Assembly: GCA_016584305.1 (NCBI GenBank)
Contig: JACEEZ010021742.1
Span: 43,501 to 107,500 of the forward strand
From: Chionoecetes opilio
Lineage: Eukaryota > Arthropoda > Malacostraca > Decapoda > Majidae
Reading direction: 5' to 3'
Length of the DNA: 64,000 nucleotides
Below, one piece after another: positions 36,170-57,317 of the stretch (its first letter is position 1; each line of letters starts with the position of its first letter). The position numbers and the translations under genes are program-made. The notes under the pieces are model-generated. The model made no database searches and had not been told where the DNA came from. It saw nothing but the letters and a program-made list of their open reading frames with translations.

Positions 36170-37460
36170 TATTTTCGGTTCCAATTTTGATACAGTGAGT
36201 AATAAAAAAAAAAAAATTCTGATATTCTTTTTTCCTTCATTTTAAAAAAAATGTTTGTTTGTTTGTTTATACTCCAGATTCTGATGGTGGATGATTTTTT
36301 CAAGAATTTTGCTCTTCTTTCTATTTTCGGTTCCAATTTTGATACAGTGAGTAATTAACTTTTTTTCCTGATATTCTTTTTTTCCTTCATATTTTAGTTT
36401 TTTGGTTTTTAAACGTTTTTTAAACTAGAAGTATGATATATTACTATGCGTGAAAATCATATAGAGTTAGTCTCTCCCCCTACACTGAGGTGGCAACACT
36501 GGTCTCGCGTCTACACTGACCAATCCTGAACGGTTTCTGAATTATAAACATATATAGATTACTTTTCTCCCGTTCAGCTCCCAAATTGTTTCTCACACAG
36601 CCACACTTACCCATCAAAAGTTATTGTAAATGGATGGATCTACAATTGTATCCCTGGCATTTCCAATTATCTAACGAAAAAAAAACTTTCTGATTTCTGG
36701 CTACTCAAAAAATAATTCAAAATTGACGACGATTAGGTTTTTGTTATTTTGCCACAAAACTATGAGTCGTAGAAGAAACCTTATCGAAGTAACAAAGGTT
36801 CACCTTAAAGTGTTCTACATGATGCAGTAATCGGTTTGTCAAAACACCTCATGGTTGTCGAAATTTTTTATATTTTGTATAAATGTACGAATATTCTATT
36901 TTCTCGGTTATTTACCAATCAATATTTTTTTGCTTTTCGCCGAAAGATAACCCTTGATCTACTTCATATTTACTTCTCTATACATTTTGCACGAATCTGC
37001 CATAGTTTTTTAAGTTATTGAAAAAAAAGGTGATTAAAAAAAAAATCAAGGCATAGCCTACCCCTTGCAAAATTTGCAATATTTTTTGCAAAATAGATTT
37101 GCTCAAAAATTAGTTCCTAGCAATTATTGGGCATGCTGAACACGAATCTGGAGTCAGTTTTCAGTTACAATGATTAGAAGTCCCTATTTCAGCCAATTCA
37201 CAATGACATGATACTTCCAGATATTCCTTAAAAACCACAAATTAGACAAAACTTACTACACGACATAAATATATGATAGGCATTGCTAGATTAATCATTA
37301 CTTCAATACAACGATCAGTATTAGTATTTTCAGTAATAGTATTAGTATTATTAATCCCTATTTGAGCCACCCATGTGATTGTCGAAGTACTTAAAAAATA
37401 CTATACTACCTATAGCGATACTATACGGTATAGGTAGTAGTACCTACCTACTACGATTCT
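36170..37460. other. No gene seen
   Basis: AT-rich. The motif TTCTATTTTCGGTTCCAATT occurs twice here (36165 and 36322) and again near 45007, a dispersed repeat of unknown type. Confidence 0.55.
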
Positions 37461-37461
37461 T

Positions 37462-37520
37462 TTCCTACATCGCCTTTATTGTATCCCTTTATCCACTTAA
37501 AAACTTATCGATCAGATCGC
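37462..37520 (-). mobile_element. Short LINE RT C-terminal fragment
   Basis: Matches the segment at 1860-1915 (TTTATCCACTTAAAAACTT) by eye, and breaks off at the start of a hairpin MITE arm. Confidence 0.5.
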
Positions 37521-37528
37521 CCCTTACT

Positions 37529-37662
37529 CTACCGTAGATAACACTATAGTCGCGTCACTTGCCACTGCACTAATATCGCCAGGCACAATATATTACGAAT
37601 TTTAGCATCACTAGACTTTTATGTGCCACTGAAGACATAGTAGTGTGATGTACAGTCTAAGA
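37529..37662 (+). repeat. Solo arm of the hairpin MITE
   Basis: Left arm only (TACCGTAGATAACACTATAG onward). The other arm is not found nearby. Confidence 0.55.
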
Positions 37663-37770
37663 CAAAAGTCGTGTCATGAATTTTGGTCAAGACATCTGGT
37701 AAATGGCTAACCTTTCGGTGCTGTCTGCCGTATGTCATACGAACGGTTGGTAGCACTGCCATAAGTGAAT

Positions 37771-38092
37771 GCCTGTCATGAAGTCATGCCTGGCTATGTG
37801 GCAGTGGAGTCATGCCTGGCTATGTGGCAGTGGAGTCATGCCTGGCTATGTGGCTATGTGCAGTGAAGTGAAGTCATGCCTGGGTATGTGGCTATGTGGC
37901 GGTGGAGTCATGCCTGGCTATGTGGCTATGTGCAGTAGAGTCATGCCTGGCTATGTGGCAGTGGAGTCATGCCTGGCTATGTGGCTATGTGCAGTGAAGT
38001 GAAGTCATGCCTGGGTATGTGGCTATGTGGCGGTGGAGTCATGCCTGGCTATGAGGCTATGTGCAGTAGAGTCATGCCTGGCTATGTGGCTA
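37771..38092 (+). repeat. 34-bp minisatellite, array C outside the duplication
   Basis: About ten units, including an internal direct duplication of about 110 bp. It is flanked by neither the exon-like seed nor the 22-bp satellite. Confidence 0.85.
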
Positions 38093-38099
38093 TTCTTCT

Positions 38100-39410
38100 C
38101 ATGATCTCACCACAACTCATACGTCATAATAGTTCGTATCCTCACGAGTAATTGTTTTAGGATTCATTACCAGGAGTGTTAAAAGCAGAAGTGCTGAGGT
38201 AATTATAAAGCAGTGGTTGATCCTGGGTTCGGTGAGCCAGACTCAGGGGTTCGGCTGAGGCCCTCCGAAACACATTGCAATTTTGCTATTATTATTAACT
38301 CCCTCAGCTGTTGAGGCTCGCTTCGCACAAGTCGTCCTATATAGGACATAGGACGAGAAGTCGGTCTCTTGCGGGCTAGTGCGGAGATTACGTTCACACA
38401 GTTCAGTTCAGTTCAGTTGTGGTCGGGAGTCAGGCCTTTTTCAACGGCACTCCCTGACGTGTGTCTTCTTGCTGTCTGGGTCTTTAATTTGTTTTCTTCT
38501 CTTATTCTATCTTATTAGTTTCTTTCTTTTTCTTTCTTCTTATTTTCTCTGGTCATCCAAAAACTGTTGATTGTTCTTTTTGCTTCTTCCACATTCACGC
38601 AATTCGTTTCGGTCGACAAATCTTCTTCTTCTTGTGACCTTTTCTGCTTTTAGTATCGCTTTGTAGGTCGTCTGTCAAGCTCGTTCTCGATCTTGTTGTT
38701 GTACTGAAGCTTCACCCTTTATCTACGGTACGCCTCTCGAGTGAGTGTTAAATTATTAACTTCAATCTCCAATTCATAACTAACTCATAACTAACGCTAC
38801 GGTAACAAACACACAGATAACTTCCTTATTTACTGCTATAATACCGCCATTCAAGATTAAATAACTGACTCACCTTTGCTTTAACATGTGTAGCTGCTTG
38901 TGGCGCGCTGGGAAGGCGGTGGGACGAGGGATAAGATAGAAAATCACAGTAAATAACACCTTTTCAGACCCTCCACCATCGTGTCGCCCGCCATATTGCT
39001 CTTCAAATCTTCTTCCTTCTCCTCGTGACGTCAGAGCATCGCTTATATCATGGCTCCTTTTTCCTTGTTCTTTTATAACAGTTATTGTTTTTGTCGCCTA
39101 TTTATATTTAAAGTTTTTTTTTATTTGCTCTACTACAAACTGTACTTGTTTGGCTAGGTACTAGCTATGCTCTTACTAACTAATCACTACTAGGTACTAG
39201 CTATGCTCTTACTAACTAATCACTACACTAATGCCTTCTTCTCTTCTCTCCTGTTTCCTCCAGTACCTCCAGCAACCACAGTACCACACACGTCATGGTT
39301 TCACTTATAAAGGAGTATTTTGTGGTTAATAAGTAAGGAACGGCGGGGTTGAGGCAAGGCGCTATTTATTTCGTGGCGTTACTTATTTTATGCAACACCG
39401 CAATATAAAA
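38100..39410. other. No gene seen
   Basis: Mixed sequence with a ~38-bp direct duplication near 39155-39225. No supported coding or RNA feature. Confidence 0.5.
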
Positions 39411-39421
39411 AAAGTCACGCC

Positions 39422-39504
39422 CTGTGGCGTACCGAGGGGGGGGGGGGCCATGCGGCCATGGCCCCCCCCTTTGGCAAAGAATAAATTATAATAAATTATA
39501 TATT

Positions 39505-39548
<44 letters not shown>

Positions 39549-39584
39549 CCCCCCCCCCTTTTCAATTTTCTGGGTACGCCACTG
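39422..39584. mobile_element. hAT-type MITE with 8-bp target duplication
   Basis: 163 bp; ends CTGTGGCGTACC and GGTACGCCACTG; flanked by identical 8-mers GTCACGCC at 39414-39421 and 39585-39592. The core is G-run, (AT)n, C-run. Confidence 0.75.
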
Positions 39585-39660
39585 GTCACGCCTCACCATA
39601 TCTCTCTCTGTCTAGTAGTAGTTTGCAATCAATCATATGAACAAAACATCTTATAGCAAG

Positions 39661-39915
39661 GCTACCGTAGATAACACCATAGTCGCCAGTCACTTGCCAC
39701 TGCACTAATGTCGCCAGGCACAATATATTACGAATTTAGCATCAGACTTTTATGTGTCACTGAAGACATGTAGTGTGATGTACATAATATAAACTACTGT
39801 GTATCATCTTCAGTGGCACATACAAATCAGTAGTGATGCTATAATTCGTAATATATTGTGCCTGGCGACATTAGTGCAGTGGTGAGTGACTGGCGACTAT
39901 AGTGTTATGTACGGT
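39661..39915. mobile_element. Hairpin MITE, about 255 bp
   Basis: Almost entirely self-complementary. The ends are CTACCGTAGATAACAC and its inverse around 39905, the loop is near 39785. No coding capacity. Confidence 0.7.
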
Positions 39916-40044
39916 AGACTTTGTAATTAGGAGGCGGCACCTGATAACACAAAGACAGTCTCTCAGCATAGTAATGAAATGCTAATTATGTTGGAAAAAA
40001 AAAAAAAATGCCTCTAGAAAATGAAATATAATGGAGAACAGCTC

Positions 40045-40256
40045 ACCAACACTATAATCGCCACTGCACTAATGTCGCCAGGCGTGTATTACGAATTTTA
40101 GCATCAGATTTGTATGTGCCACTGAAGACAGGTACATAATATAAACTACTGTGCATACCTCTTCAGTGGCACATACAAGGCAGTAGTGATGCTAAAATTT
40201 GTTATATGAAGCCTGGCGACATTAGTGCAGTGGCGACTTTAGTGTTGTTGACGGTA
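40045..40256. mobile_element. Hairpin MITE, second intact copy
   Basis: Same family as 39661-39915, with shorter and more diverged arms. Confidence 0.65.
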
Positions 40257-41184
40257 GAGAGAAGAGAAAGAAGGCTAAAACTCCCTCTGGAACACGGTCT
40301 TGCTGAGAGGGACACACAAGGCAGTGGTCCTTCCCCCTTCCATGCCATATGTGTGATGAATAATACAATGACAATAATCTCATTTATTCAGAACTACAAT
40401 GAGCTTAAGACCTTAAAAACGAGGCATACACATCAGCACTGGTATGAGAGCAGGGGCGTAGTTCGGCCTGGGCATTGGGTTGTGTAGCCCAGAATGTTTT
40501 ATGAATAGCCCCGGATCTCAAATACCTTTTTTTTTTTTTTTTCTCTCACAAAAATAAGATAAGCTCTGACTGGGGCCAACTTAAAATTATAGTAAAAAAC
40601 AAGATATTTGATTAGATGTTACTTAGCGTATGCTGATGGCATCCTTTTTATGCGCAGGACATGAGAGAGGTGAAGAGAACAGAGATGAGGAGTGCATGAC
40701 AGACACCAAAAGATCTTTTGGAGAGGTGAAGAAGAGAATATCAGATGGACAGACACCAGAGTTAACAATGGTGCATTTTTTTCGAAGTACATTTTTGTGT
40801 GTCCTTGGCCAGTCCTTTGTGATGTAAAAAAAAAAAAAAGTAGTTATAAGACCGAGGTTGGTCAGATTTCAGTATTTGTAGTAGTAGTGTAGTATTTGTC
40901 ATTGGGGAATATACAGTACAATCTATATGACATCTCAGATTGTCTTAATTTTATTTTAATTTCATGTTTCGAAGGTTAACCTAAGCAAATTACCGGAGCC
41001 TATTGGTAGAGTACAGTGTCTCACATCTCATATTCATTATAGCCTACTCATAAATAAATCAAAAATTATCCTGTAAAATTTAAAGATCTCTTAGCTGGGT
41101 TAAGCCCCCAATGTTTCAAGATCCTTAATACGCTCCTGGAAGAGACACACCACACTAACTATCACAGTATGGCCTGTGCTTCTA

Positions 41185-43557
41185 CATGGTGTCTTGGTGT
41201 CTTGGTGTCTTCAAAAACTGTCTTGGTGTCTTCAGAAACTATCTTGGTGTCTTCAAAAACTGTCTTGGTGTCTTCAAAAACTATCTTGGTGTCTTCAGAA
41301 ACTGTCTTGGTGTCTTCAAAAACTATCTTGGTGTCTTCAAAAACTGTCTTGGTGTCTTCAAAAACTGTCTTGGTGTCTTCAGAAACTATCTTGGTGTCTT
41401 CAAAAACTATCTTGGTGTCTTCAAAAACTATCTTGGTGTCTTCAAAAACTATCTTGGTGTCTTCAGAAACTGTCTTGGTGTCTTCAAAAACTATCTTGGT
41501 GTCTTCAAAAAACTGTCTTGGTGTCTTCAAAAACTGTGTTGGTGTCTTCAAAAACTGTCTTGGTGTCTTCAAAAACTGTGTTGGTGTCTTCAAAAACTGT
41601 CTTGGTGTCTTCAAAAACTGTGTTGGTGTCTTCAAAAACTGTGTTGGTGTCTTCAAAAACTGTCTTGGTGTCTTCAAAAACTGTCTTTGGTGTCTTCAAA
41701 AACTGTCTTGGTGTCTTCAAAAACTGTCTTGGTGTCTTCAAAAACTGTCTTGGTGTCTTCAAAAACTGTCTTGGTGTCTTCAAAAACTGTCTTGGTGTCT
41801 TCAAAAACTGTCTTGGTGTCTTCAAAAACTGTCTTGGTGTCTTCAAAAACTGTCTTGGTGTCTTCAAAAACTGTCTTGGTGTCTTCAAAAACTGTCTTGG
41901 TTTTCTTCAGAAACTGTCTTGGTGTCTTCAGAAACTGTCTTGGTGTCTTCAAAAAACTGTCTTGGTGTCTTCAAAAAACTGTCTTGGTGTCTTCAAAAAA
42001 ATGTGTTGGTGTCTTCAAAAACTGTGTTGGTGTCTTCAAAAACTGTGTTGGTGTCTTCAAAAACTGTGTTGGTGTCTTCAAAAACTGTGTTGGTGTCTTC
42101 AAAAACTGTCTTGGTGTCTTCAAAAACTGTCTTGGTGTCTTCAAAAACTGTCTTGGTGTCTTCAAAAACTGTCTTGGTGTCTTCAAAAACTGTCTTGGTG
42201 TCTTCAAAAACTGTCTTGGTGTCTTCAGAAACTGTCTTGGTGTCTTCAAAAACTGTGTTGGTGTCTTCAAAAACTGTGTTGGTGTCTTCAAAAACTGTCT
42301 TGGTGTCTTCAAAAACTGTCTTGGTGTCTTCAAAAACTGTGTTGGTGTCTTCAAAAACTGTCTTGGTGTCTACAAAAACTGTGTTGGTGTCTTCAAAAAC
42401 TGTGTTGGTGTCTTCAAAAACTGTGTTGGTGTCTTCAAAAACTGTGTTGGTGTCTTCAAAAACTGTGTTGGTGTCTTCAAAAACTGTCTTGGTGTCTTCA
42501 AAAACTGTCTTGGTGTCTTCAAAAACTGTCTTGGTGTCTTCAGAAACTTCTTGGTGTCTTCAAAAACTGTCTTGGTGTCTTCAAAAACTGTCTTGGTGTC
42601 TTCAAAAACTGTCTTGGTGTCTTCAAAAACTGTCTTGGTGTCTTCAAAAACTGTCTTGGTGTCTTCAAAAACTGTGTTGGTGTCTTCAAAAACTGTGTTG
42701 GTGTCTTCAAAAACTGTGTTGGTGTCTTCAAAAACTGTGTTGGTGTCTTCAAAAACTGTCTTGGTGTCTTCAAAAACTGTGTTGGTGTCTTCAAAAACTG
42801 TCTTGGTGTCTTCAAAAACTGTCTTGGTGTCTTCAGAAACTGTCTTGGTGTCTTCAAAAACTGTCTTGGTGTCTTCAAAAACTGTCTTGGTGTCTTCAAA
42901 AACTGTCTTGGTGTCTTCAGAAACTGTCTTGGTGTCTTCAAAAACTGTCTTGGTGTCTTCAAAAACTGTCTTGGTGTCTTCAAAAACTGTCTTGGTGTCT
43001 TCAAAAACTGTCTTGGTGTCTTCAAAAACTGTCTTGGTGTCTTCAGAAACTGTCTTGGTGTCTTCAGAAACTGTCTTGGTGTCTTCAAAAACTGTATTGG
43101 TGTCTTCAAAAACTGTCTTGGTGTCTTCAAAAACTGTATTGGTGTCTTCAAAAACTGTGTTGGTGTCTTCAAAAACTGTCTTGGTGTCTTCAAAAACTGT
43201 CTTGGTGTCTTCAAAAACTGTCTTGGTGTCTTCAAAAACGGTCTTGGTGTCTTCGAAAACTGTCTTGGTGTCTTCAAAAACTGTCTTGGTGTCTTCAAAA
43301 ACTGTTTTGGTGTCTTCAAAAACTGTCTTGGTGTCTTCAAAAACTGTCTTGGTGTCTTCAAAAACTGTCTTGGTGTCTTCAAAAACTGTGTTGGTGTTTT
43401 CAAAAACTGTCTTGGTGTCTTCAAAAACTGTCTTGGTGTCTTCAAAAACTGTCTTGGTGTCTTCAAAAACTGTGTTGGTGTCTTCAAAAACTGTGTTGGT
43501 GTCTTCAAAAACTGTGTTGGTGTCTTCAAAAACTGTCTTGGTGTCTTCAAAAACTGT
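41185..43557 (+). repeat. 21-bp minisatellite, ~113 copies
   Basis: Unit about GTCTTGGTGTCTTCAAAAAC plus one base. Because 21 is a multiple of three and the unit lacks stops, long open frames appear in all three forward frames and long ones on the reverse strand. These are a consequence of the repeat, not evidence of a gene. Variation is concentrated at one or two bases (CTTGG or GTTGG; CAAAA or CAGAA). Confidence 0.92.
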
Positions 43558-43788
43558 CACTGCCTACACGCCTTCAAAAAAACCTTCAACACACTCCACT
43601 GTTTCACTATTCTATCTATCCACAGTACTCAGTCCCAGCAAAAAGCCAAATCTTCTGTGTGGCCTAGACAGAGGGGGGGGAAAGAAATCAAGCCTATGTG
43701 ACAGGGTGAAGGGGTTAGATACACTAGAGGAGATATACTAGTTAGATACACTGCAATCAGAGGGAAGAAGAGAGTTCGCTTAGTAGCT

Positions 43789-43999
43789 TTAACCCCTTCA
43801 CGCCTAGATCTTTCATTTGCTATAAAAAAAATGGTCTGTTAGCCATAAAATTACGAAAAGTCACTTAATATACCAAATTAGTTAGTGGACAAGGATACTA
43901 AACAGGTCATAGCTATAAAATATTGTTTATAGTCACTAAAAATCGTCTAATGGTAGCTACATTACAATGGAAATTACGTTCTGGGTGTGAAGGGGTCAA
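43789..43999 (-). mobile_element. TTAA-flanked MITE (copy 3)
   Basis: Inverted copy just 3' of the Atg5 stop (44039). One terminal TTAA is mutated to TCAA. Confidence 0.7.
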
Positions 44000-44038
44000 G
44001 GGTTAGATACACTACAATCAGAGAAGAGGAGAGTTGGT

Positions 44039-52593
<8,555 letters not shown>

Positions 52594-52665
52594 GCCCACA
52601 GCTGCCACACGTCTGCACAAGTACAGGTCGTGTTATGATTTGTTATAAACTTGTGGATTGATTTG

Positions 52666-52797
52666 TTGTGGTGTGATTTGTGGATAAAGGGATTTAATAA
52701 AGGAGAGTTAGGAAAAGTTCTTACGGCTATTAACCAGGGTAGAACAAGAAGTAACGGATTCAAGCTGGAAAAGCGTAATTAAAAAAGAAATAGGGAA
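52666..52797 (+). mobile_element. LINE RT C-terminal fragment upstream of Atg5 exon 1
   Basis: Plus-strand reading GKVLTAINQGRTRSNGFKLE type, the same LINE family, antisense to Atg5. It lies about 75 bp upstream of the Atg5 start codon, inside the presumed 5'-UTR intron. Confidence 0.65.
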
Positions 52798-53284
52798 AAA
52801 TACGACAGCATATAGGTTGTGTTATGATCAGGTATAACAGCTGCACGGAACAACCATTCAATGAAACAGCGACATCATCTGCCTAGGAAGTTTCAGAAGT
52901 GTATGTAATTTTTTTTTTTATATATAAAAAAGGATTAACCAGGGGCAAAAAAAATCAGGTGAGAAAAAGCCCGCTAGCTAGTATGTATAAGTACCTAACG
53001 CTGCAGAACCTACATCTGCACTGGGTTAAGATTCGTTGTATCGCCGCTGTCATATCTCGCTTACCACCTTATGAAGGACTAATCTTTTGTCATATACGTC
53101 TTCCACTAACCTTTATACCTCTTGACAAGCTGTTACTTTGGTCAAAATCACGGACAAATATAATCTAATAGGAATAAATAGCAAAGTGATTTTCTGGCAT
53201 AATACCCAGCTATGTCTCTCTGAAAACACTTGTATCTGTAGGTGACGAGGAACAAATGTCATGACGTACCTGGAGGTATATACA

Positions 53285-53575
53285 TTTTCGGTAAATGTGC
53301 AGTTTCAACCAATACTCCCTTTTGACCAATACTCTCCTGACATAACTAGGGGGCTGCGCCCCTCCCAGACCCCCTACTAGTTAACTAACCTAACCTGGGC
53401 ATTAATTGCGTAACCTAACCTCACTGGAGGGGGGGGGGGTAATCCTCCAGACCCCCCTAGTGTTATTTTTCATTTCCGACAGCTGTTGTAGGGCTTAGAA
53501 ATTCCCCTTATGACGAGAATAAAATGTTCAGGATACTTAAAACCATCGATCGTGTATTGGTTGTAACTGCACCGA
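53285..53575 (-). mobile_element. MITE related to 9101-9330
   Basis: Same termini (TGCAGTTTCAACCAATACTC left) with the internal GTTAACTAGT and CCCCAGACC-type blocks in inverted order. It lies upstream of Atg5. Confidence 0.55.
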
Positions 53576-53814
53576 TACCCCATCGTCATAACATTGGCAA
53601 ACAATTCACCATCAGCCCAGGCAAGACTTGAATTCACTCAAGGTAAGATCAAACGAAAACAAAGTAAGATTCATATTCAAATTCAATGTAAGTAGTTATT
53701 GTTCTTGGCGTTGTTTAGGGCTGCGAGGAACCGTTGAGGAGCCCTATGAGCCCTGCTGGTGTCCCGTGAGGCTATATATATGACGGTGTATACCCAATGC
53801 GGCCGCCTACGGCA

Positions 53815-53965
53815 ATATAAGTAACTTTTAGGGGGTTATAGTGAGGTTAGGTTAGTAACTTTTAGGGGGTTATGGTAGGGTTAGGATAGTAACTTTTAGG
53901 GGGTTATAGTGAGGTTAGGTTAGTAACTTTTAGGGGGTTATAGTGAGGTTAGGTTAGTAACTTAT
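53815..53965 (+). repeat. 34-bp tandem repeat upstream of Atg5
   Basis: About four units carrying GTAACTTTTAGGGGGTTAT and AGTGAGGTTAGGTTA. TTAGG-like motifs recur. Confidence 0.8.
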
Positions 53966-56320
53966 GACATATCTTATGTTTAACATATAGTTATATATGT
54001 TAAACATAACGTACAATAAACATATACATATAACCATAGTTTGCTCCGCGCGACTGCCCTCTATATATGTGGATCATACGGGCGGCCGCATGGGGTGGCG
54101 ACCTTTGTGACAGGCGTGGCGGAACAGTGCACAACCGCGGCAAGGCAAGGGTTTGTTGACGTCATCCCATTAAGTGACAAACCTTACTTATTTTACAGGG
54201 ATAATGTCTTCCTACACTCCCACAAGCATTGATAAACCTTCCACAAGTTCTAAGAGTAACAATAAACTTCCTAAAATTCAGTGTTAACGTTATATACAGG
54301 ACATCACTTACTTGTTTACCTTCTGTCAAGCCGCTGCGTCAAGATCAGCTGACGCGCGATCTTGATCCTGATAGCAGAGCTGTGTATATATATAGGTCAC
54401 AAGAAGAAGAAGAAGAATTTACATTACTATATTCATTTATTTACATAGGCGTATTTTGCGGCGTCCATTCGGAAGTATAATTATACTCTTTTAAGCTCCG
54501 CCCACTTTTTTTTTAACTTTCTTGAGTGAACTGCTGACATGATACACTCGGCAGTAAAGGTGTTTTGCGGCGACAGTTCAGAAGCAGAATGATACTCTTT
54601 TAAGCTCCTCCCACTTTTTTTCTACTCTTTTGAGTGCACTAATACAGGACATGAGTCACTCGCGGCAGTAAATTATACTCTTTTTCGGAAAAAATATATA
54701 CTCTTTTGGGTGGGGGTGGAGCCTTCAAGATCCTGGCGAATCAGAGCGCGCGCATGCATCCATTCCTATCTGACATTACCCCGTAAATGTTTATGTTTTC
54801 CATTAATTCTCATCTCATTCAGTATTCATAACATAAAGATCATATGCAAATAATACTGTTTTCAATTACCGTAGGCGTAGTTATAATACTTTGATGGCAT
54901 GTATACAGCTACATATGGAAGTAGGAGCTCATGAATAATTAAATCCTGCAGCGACATCTGAAATCATATTCGCATCCTCGGCATGCATATATACCGTCCG
55001 AATTTCCGTTGATGTTTGTGGCTAGAGCGGCAAAACTGTTGTATGCTTGCTATAATATAATCAAATACTTAAATATATTCATGAGTGATATTACAATTGC
55101 AATAGAAATGTAATATATTTGTATACTATATGTCGATCATATCACACAAAAGTCTTTTAGAAGCCCTATCGCAGGCCACGAATACGAACAGTTTCCTCAG
55201 TCTGATTCAGCTGTGCCACAGTTTGGAGCTCGCTGAGCCTCGCTCTCCCACGTGTATTTAAGTCAAGATTTATGAGGAATAGGAATACTGCGGCACATCG
55301 TGAAATGGCTGTGTAGCAAATAAATAGTCAAATAACATTTTCATAGCGCCCTATACATTTCAGTTTGATATCAAGTCCATATATAAGTTAGAAAACAATG
55401 CTAGGCAATTCTAAGAGCTCAAAACAATTAGATATCGATGTGTAATACTGACAATCACGCTACTACTCTTTGCTGCTGTGCCTTCAATAATGTCAACCTT
55501 AACGATATTCCTTGAGCCTCTGTAAGAGGTAATGAAGTGTACGACACTTTTACTCCCGGCAACATCTAGAAAGGGCTTTCGCAGCGCTACAATCGTATTG
55601 TGTGATGGCAAGCAGGGGCGGAGCTTAAAGGAGTATAATAATCCACAAAATTGGCCGCCACAAAATAAGCCTAATAGGCATCCTTTGAGTCGGCAGGTCC
55701 TATATGAAAAATACAACAAATAAAGTTTAAACATTACTACAACAAACTACAGTACATTCAACACTTAAACGACTGGTAGTATAAAGTTGACTCAAATCAT
55801 TACTCATTTGGCTGGACGCGCGCCATTTTTTAATTTTTTTTATTTATTTATTTACATCTATTACAGTTTGACAAAAGAAAAACAAACAAACAAACAAACA
55901 AACAAACAAGAGCTAGAAAAAAAGAAGAAAAGAAAAAAGCGCGCCATTTACACGCACATTTACGCTCTACATTCTGCCTTCGTGCCGGCCCGCCCTGCCT
56001 ATAGCTACACCAGAGAAGCAGGAATGGTAACATAACATATCATTGGTAAGATACAGAGATTTTTGAGGCGAAACATTGCTGAAATGGCTAGAAAACTGAA
56101 CTAGAACAAGAGCGTCTTAATAGAATGAAAATGCTAGCTCTATGAGTAGGCTAATTCCAAGGAAGTCACATATAATTCCTCTTTCACAACCAAAGACATT
56201 ATATATTTCGCCATCACACTCTGGCAGCCATCACACCATGTCCCTGCCCTCTACCATGCATCATGACAACTATTGCAGGTATCTTTACAGGCTAGTTCTT
56301 GCCAAGTATGAACAGGGAGC
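53966..56320. other. Atg5 upstream / intergenic region
   Basis: Between the presumed Atg5 5' end and the long-TIR transposon. Contains a diverged direct repeat of about 115 bp (54440-54550 and 54551-54680, with ATACTCTTTTAAGCTCC in both). An ORF at 55532-55723 has no recognisable domain. No promoter element could be called with confidence. Confidence 0.5.
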
Positions 56321-56328
56321 TTCATTCT

Positions 56329-56571
56329 ACTATCTATCTATCTATCTATCTATCTATCATTATTTTATCTATCTATCATCTATCTATCTATCATTCTATC
56401 TATCTATCTATCTATCATTCTATCTATCTATCTTTCTATCTATCTATCTATAATTCTATCTATCTATCTATCTATCTATCATTCTATCTATCTATGTATC
56501 TATCATTCTATCTATAATTCTATCTATCTATCCATCTATCATTATTTTATCTATCTATCTATCTATCTAAG
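56329..56571 (+). repeat. (ATCT)n microsatellite
   Basis: About 240 bp of CTAT repeats with ATTATTTT and ATTC interruptions, directly left of the FEN-like transposon. Confidence 0.93.
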
Positions 56572-56606
56572 GCAGCTACTAGTCCAGTCAATCTAGCTGA
56601 TTTTTT

Positions 56607-56920
56607 GGCAGAACCTCAAACAAATTGCTAACAAAGGTTTTTAACTTGGATATTGGGCATGAATAACCTCTCTTTCGGATAAAAAAAAGTTTACCAAAAT
56701 TAACCTTGCCGAAAGGGGTCAACGGCCGCCATCTGTAAAATCCAACGGGGAAGATCTCCGACCCGCCGCCACAAACGGTTTTTTCCTCCTCTTATCCATA
56801 ATAATTAAGCTAGGTCAATAATCTTTTTACACCAAATGCATGACTATGTACTGCCATTACCATACAATTTTCATCAAAATTGGTAAAGTAGTTTTTGTGC
56901 AAAAAAATTTAAACCGATAA
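56607..56920 (+). repeat. Left terminal inverted repeat
   Basis: About 314 bp, inverted copy of 59147-59460. It includes the segments GGGGTCAACGGCCGCCATC and CAAATGCATGACTATGTAC, both mirrored at the other end. Confidence 0.88.
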
Positions 56921-57317
56921 ATTAGAAATAAAAAAATATTTTTTGCATGAAAACCCACACAGGGCCCACCCCAAGCCAGCTTGACATTTTCTTGGTGTTT
57001 TAAATTATAATGATAGGTAGCTATATGCTTAACAATAAACTAACACCAGAAAATGACTAGCCCCTGCCATTGTTTTCATGCTTTTTTTTATTTCTTATAC
57101 AAATATGAATATAAAAGGGTACAAAAACAGACTAAGTAGCCTTTTTCAAGGCAACAATTTTCACATTAATTCCTGACATTTCATAAAAAAATAGGTCCAA
57201 AATAAGTACAACTTACAATAATGGAATGGTCAGTTGGTCGAATGCTGGGGCAAGGCTCTTGCATAACCACCACAGAACAAGTTCATGAACGGACCAAAGA
57301 ACATTTCTTGTCAAGAA

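Noticed and set aside
41169..43741. Three overlapping forward ORFs of 832-851 codons and reverse ORFs up to 396 codons
   Set aside because: All are translations of the same stop-free 21-bp repeat; no non-repeat domain, no splice or start context.
55411..55734. Overlapping 107- and 63-codon ORFs
   Set aside because: No domain, no splice context and no second copy to compare; left as unannotated.
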